From the NCBI GenBank assembly GCA_008123405.1, contig VSSA01000022.1, forward strand, positions 1 to 64,000: a stretch of DNA of 64,000 bases. The letters run 5' to 3'. The position numbers were made by a program, and so were the translations under genes. Origin of the DNA: Nocardioides sp. BGMRC 2183 (GTDB lineage Bacteria > Actinomycetota > Actinomycetes > Propionibacteriales > Nocardioidaceae). Positions 63,300 to 64,000 of the stretch are shown here, in pieces. Below the pieces are notes generated by a model. It did not search any database. It was not told the origin of the DNA and saw nothing but the letters and a program-made list of their open reading frames with translations. Position 1 is the stretch's first letter. The number at the start of each line of letters is the position of its first letter.

Positions 63300-64000
63300 T
63301 CAGGCCTGGCACTCGTCAAGCGTCGGCGGCTCGGGGACCTCGACGTCGTCGCCACCGAGGGTCGCGTTGAACGCGTCCTCCCAGTCGCCGTTCTCGAAGG
63401 ACTCCTCGAGGACGCCGTTGATCCACTCGCACATCTCCGGCAGGTCCTTGGAGTAGCCGACTCCGATCCGCTCCTCGGAGAACTCCTCGCCCACGACCTT
63501 CAGCTCGCCGTCGTACTGGGCGGCGAGGCCGAGCAGGATCGAGCCGTCGGTGGACATCGCCGGCACGGTGCCGTTGACGACGTCCTCGGCGCACTGGCCG
63601 TAGGTCTCCGCCGGGACGCCGACCGCGCCCTCCTTGTTGACGTTCTCCAGCGAGGTCGAACCCGCAGCGGAGCACACCTCCTCGCCCTTCAGGTCGGCGA
63701 TCGACTCCACGTCGGAGTCGGCCGGGACCAGGACCTGCTGGCCGGTGACCATGTAGGGCCCGGTCTGGCCGACGATCTGGCGGCGCTCGTCGGTGATCGA
63801 GTACGACGCCAGCACGATGTCGACGCGACCCGACTCCAGGTAGGGCTCCCGGTTGTCGGAGATCGTCTCCTCGTAGTTCACCGCGTCGGTGTCCTCGGGG
63901 TCGATGCAGAGGTCGGCGACCAGCAGCTTGGCGATCTCGACGTCGAAGCCGGTCGGGATGTCCGAGCCGGCGTCCTTGAAGCCGAGGCCGGGCTGGTCGT
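63300..64000 (-). CDS. gluB: Glutamate-binding lipoprotein GluB (N-terminus beyond the window)
   Basis: At least 233 residues, open at the right edge, so the signal peptide and lipobox are not visible. Family 3 solute-binding protein: FKDAGSDIPTGFDVEIAKLL near the visible start, then VDIVLASYSITDERRQIVG, GPYMVTGQQVLV, and two cysteines (EVCSAAGS, YGQCAEDV) that may be linked. It is the first of the visible gluB-gluC-gluD genes; the ATPase GluA probably lies upstream outside the window. Confidence 0.9.
   Translation of the reverse strand, partial: DQPGLGFKDAGSDIPTGFDVEIAKLLVADLCIDPEDTDAVNYEETISDNREPYLESGRVDIVLASYSITDERRQIVGQTGPYMVTGQQVLVPADSDVESIADLKGEEVCSAAGSTSLENVNKEGAVGVPAETYGQCAEDVVNGTVPAMSTDGSILLGLAAQYDGELKVVGEEFSEERIGVGYSKDLPEMCEWINGVLEESFENGDWEDAFNATLGGDDVEVPEPPTLDECQA

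Overview
The window is high-GC actinobacterial chromosome with dense genes on both strands. Three things point to the Nocardioidaceae, most likely Nocardioides: the gene families (class I lysyl-tRNA synthetase, RpfB, Pmt, DUF3151, DUF222/HNH, a DevR-like regulator, an AccD3-type carboxyltransferase), the frequent GTG starts, and the many starts that look leaderless. The genus is an inference; no rRNA gene is present. I found no tRNA, CRISPR array, IS element or prophage. The region is ordinary core chromosome with some lineage-specific intergenic repeats.

Layout. 0-10 kb: membrane proteins, a TetR regulator divergent from a small membrane protein, a DapC-like aminotransferase, pyrE, two convergent DedA proteins, a SpoU methyltransferase, an FUSC-like protein and a CPA1 antiporter. 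9.5-17 kb: a membrane-protein/SigE-family sigma pair, fbaA-ilvA, an MFS exporter, DUF3151 and a secreted beta-propeller protein. 17-24.4 kb: lysS, a lipid kinase, an AccD3-type carboxyltransferase, a ketosteroid-isomerase-like gene with a KstR-type operator, a GGDEF protein, and purA with a hairpin leader. 24.5-34 kb: a Ser/Thr kinase with an extracellular FG-GAP sensor, purD, GNAT, purB, SRPBCC, an ECF sigma pair, an MhuD-like heme monooxygenase and purC. 34-42.7 kb: an acyl-CoA ligase, DUF222/HNH, purS-purQ, a FliA-like sigma factor, DUF2007 and a DevR-like response regulator with DosR-like boxes around it. 42.7-54 kb: pmt and rsmI divergent, a hydrolase, tatD, an S55-type secreted protein, then rpfB-rsmA-ispE and an ABC-F ATPase. 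54-64 kb: MarR divergent from a hydrolase-tam-VOC operon, DUF4442, a 1256-residue secreted hydrolase, and gluBCD truncated by the window edge.

Six genes of de novo purine synthesis (purA, purD, purB, purC, purS, purQ) lie scattered over 16 kb, separated by unrelated genes. Cell-surface and dormancy functions (RpfB, Pmt, kinase sensor, DevR-like regulator, Crp-like site) also concentrate here.

The most interesting non-coding signals are: (i) two ~160-bp palindromic elements (28.66 and 57.43 kb) with related cores but unrelated self-complementary arms; (ii) two DosR-like boxes, each 72 bp upstream of its gene, plus a weaker third about 69 bp upstream of another, around a DevR-like regulator; (iii) a 22-bp repeat family present tandemly at 24.4 kb and inverted at 15.5 kb; (iv) TANNNT hexamers 6-8 bp before the start codon of at least sixteen genes.
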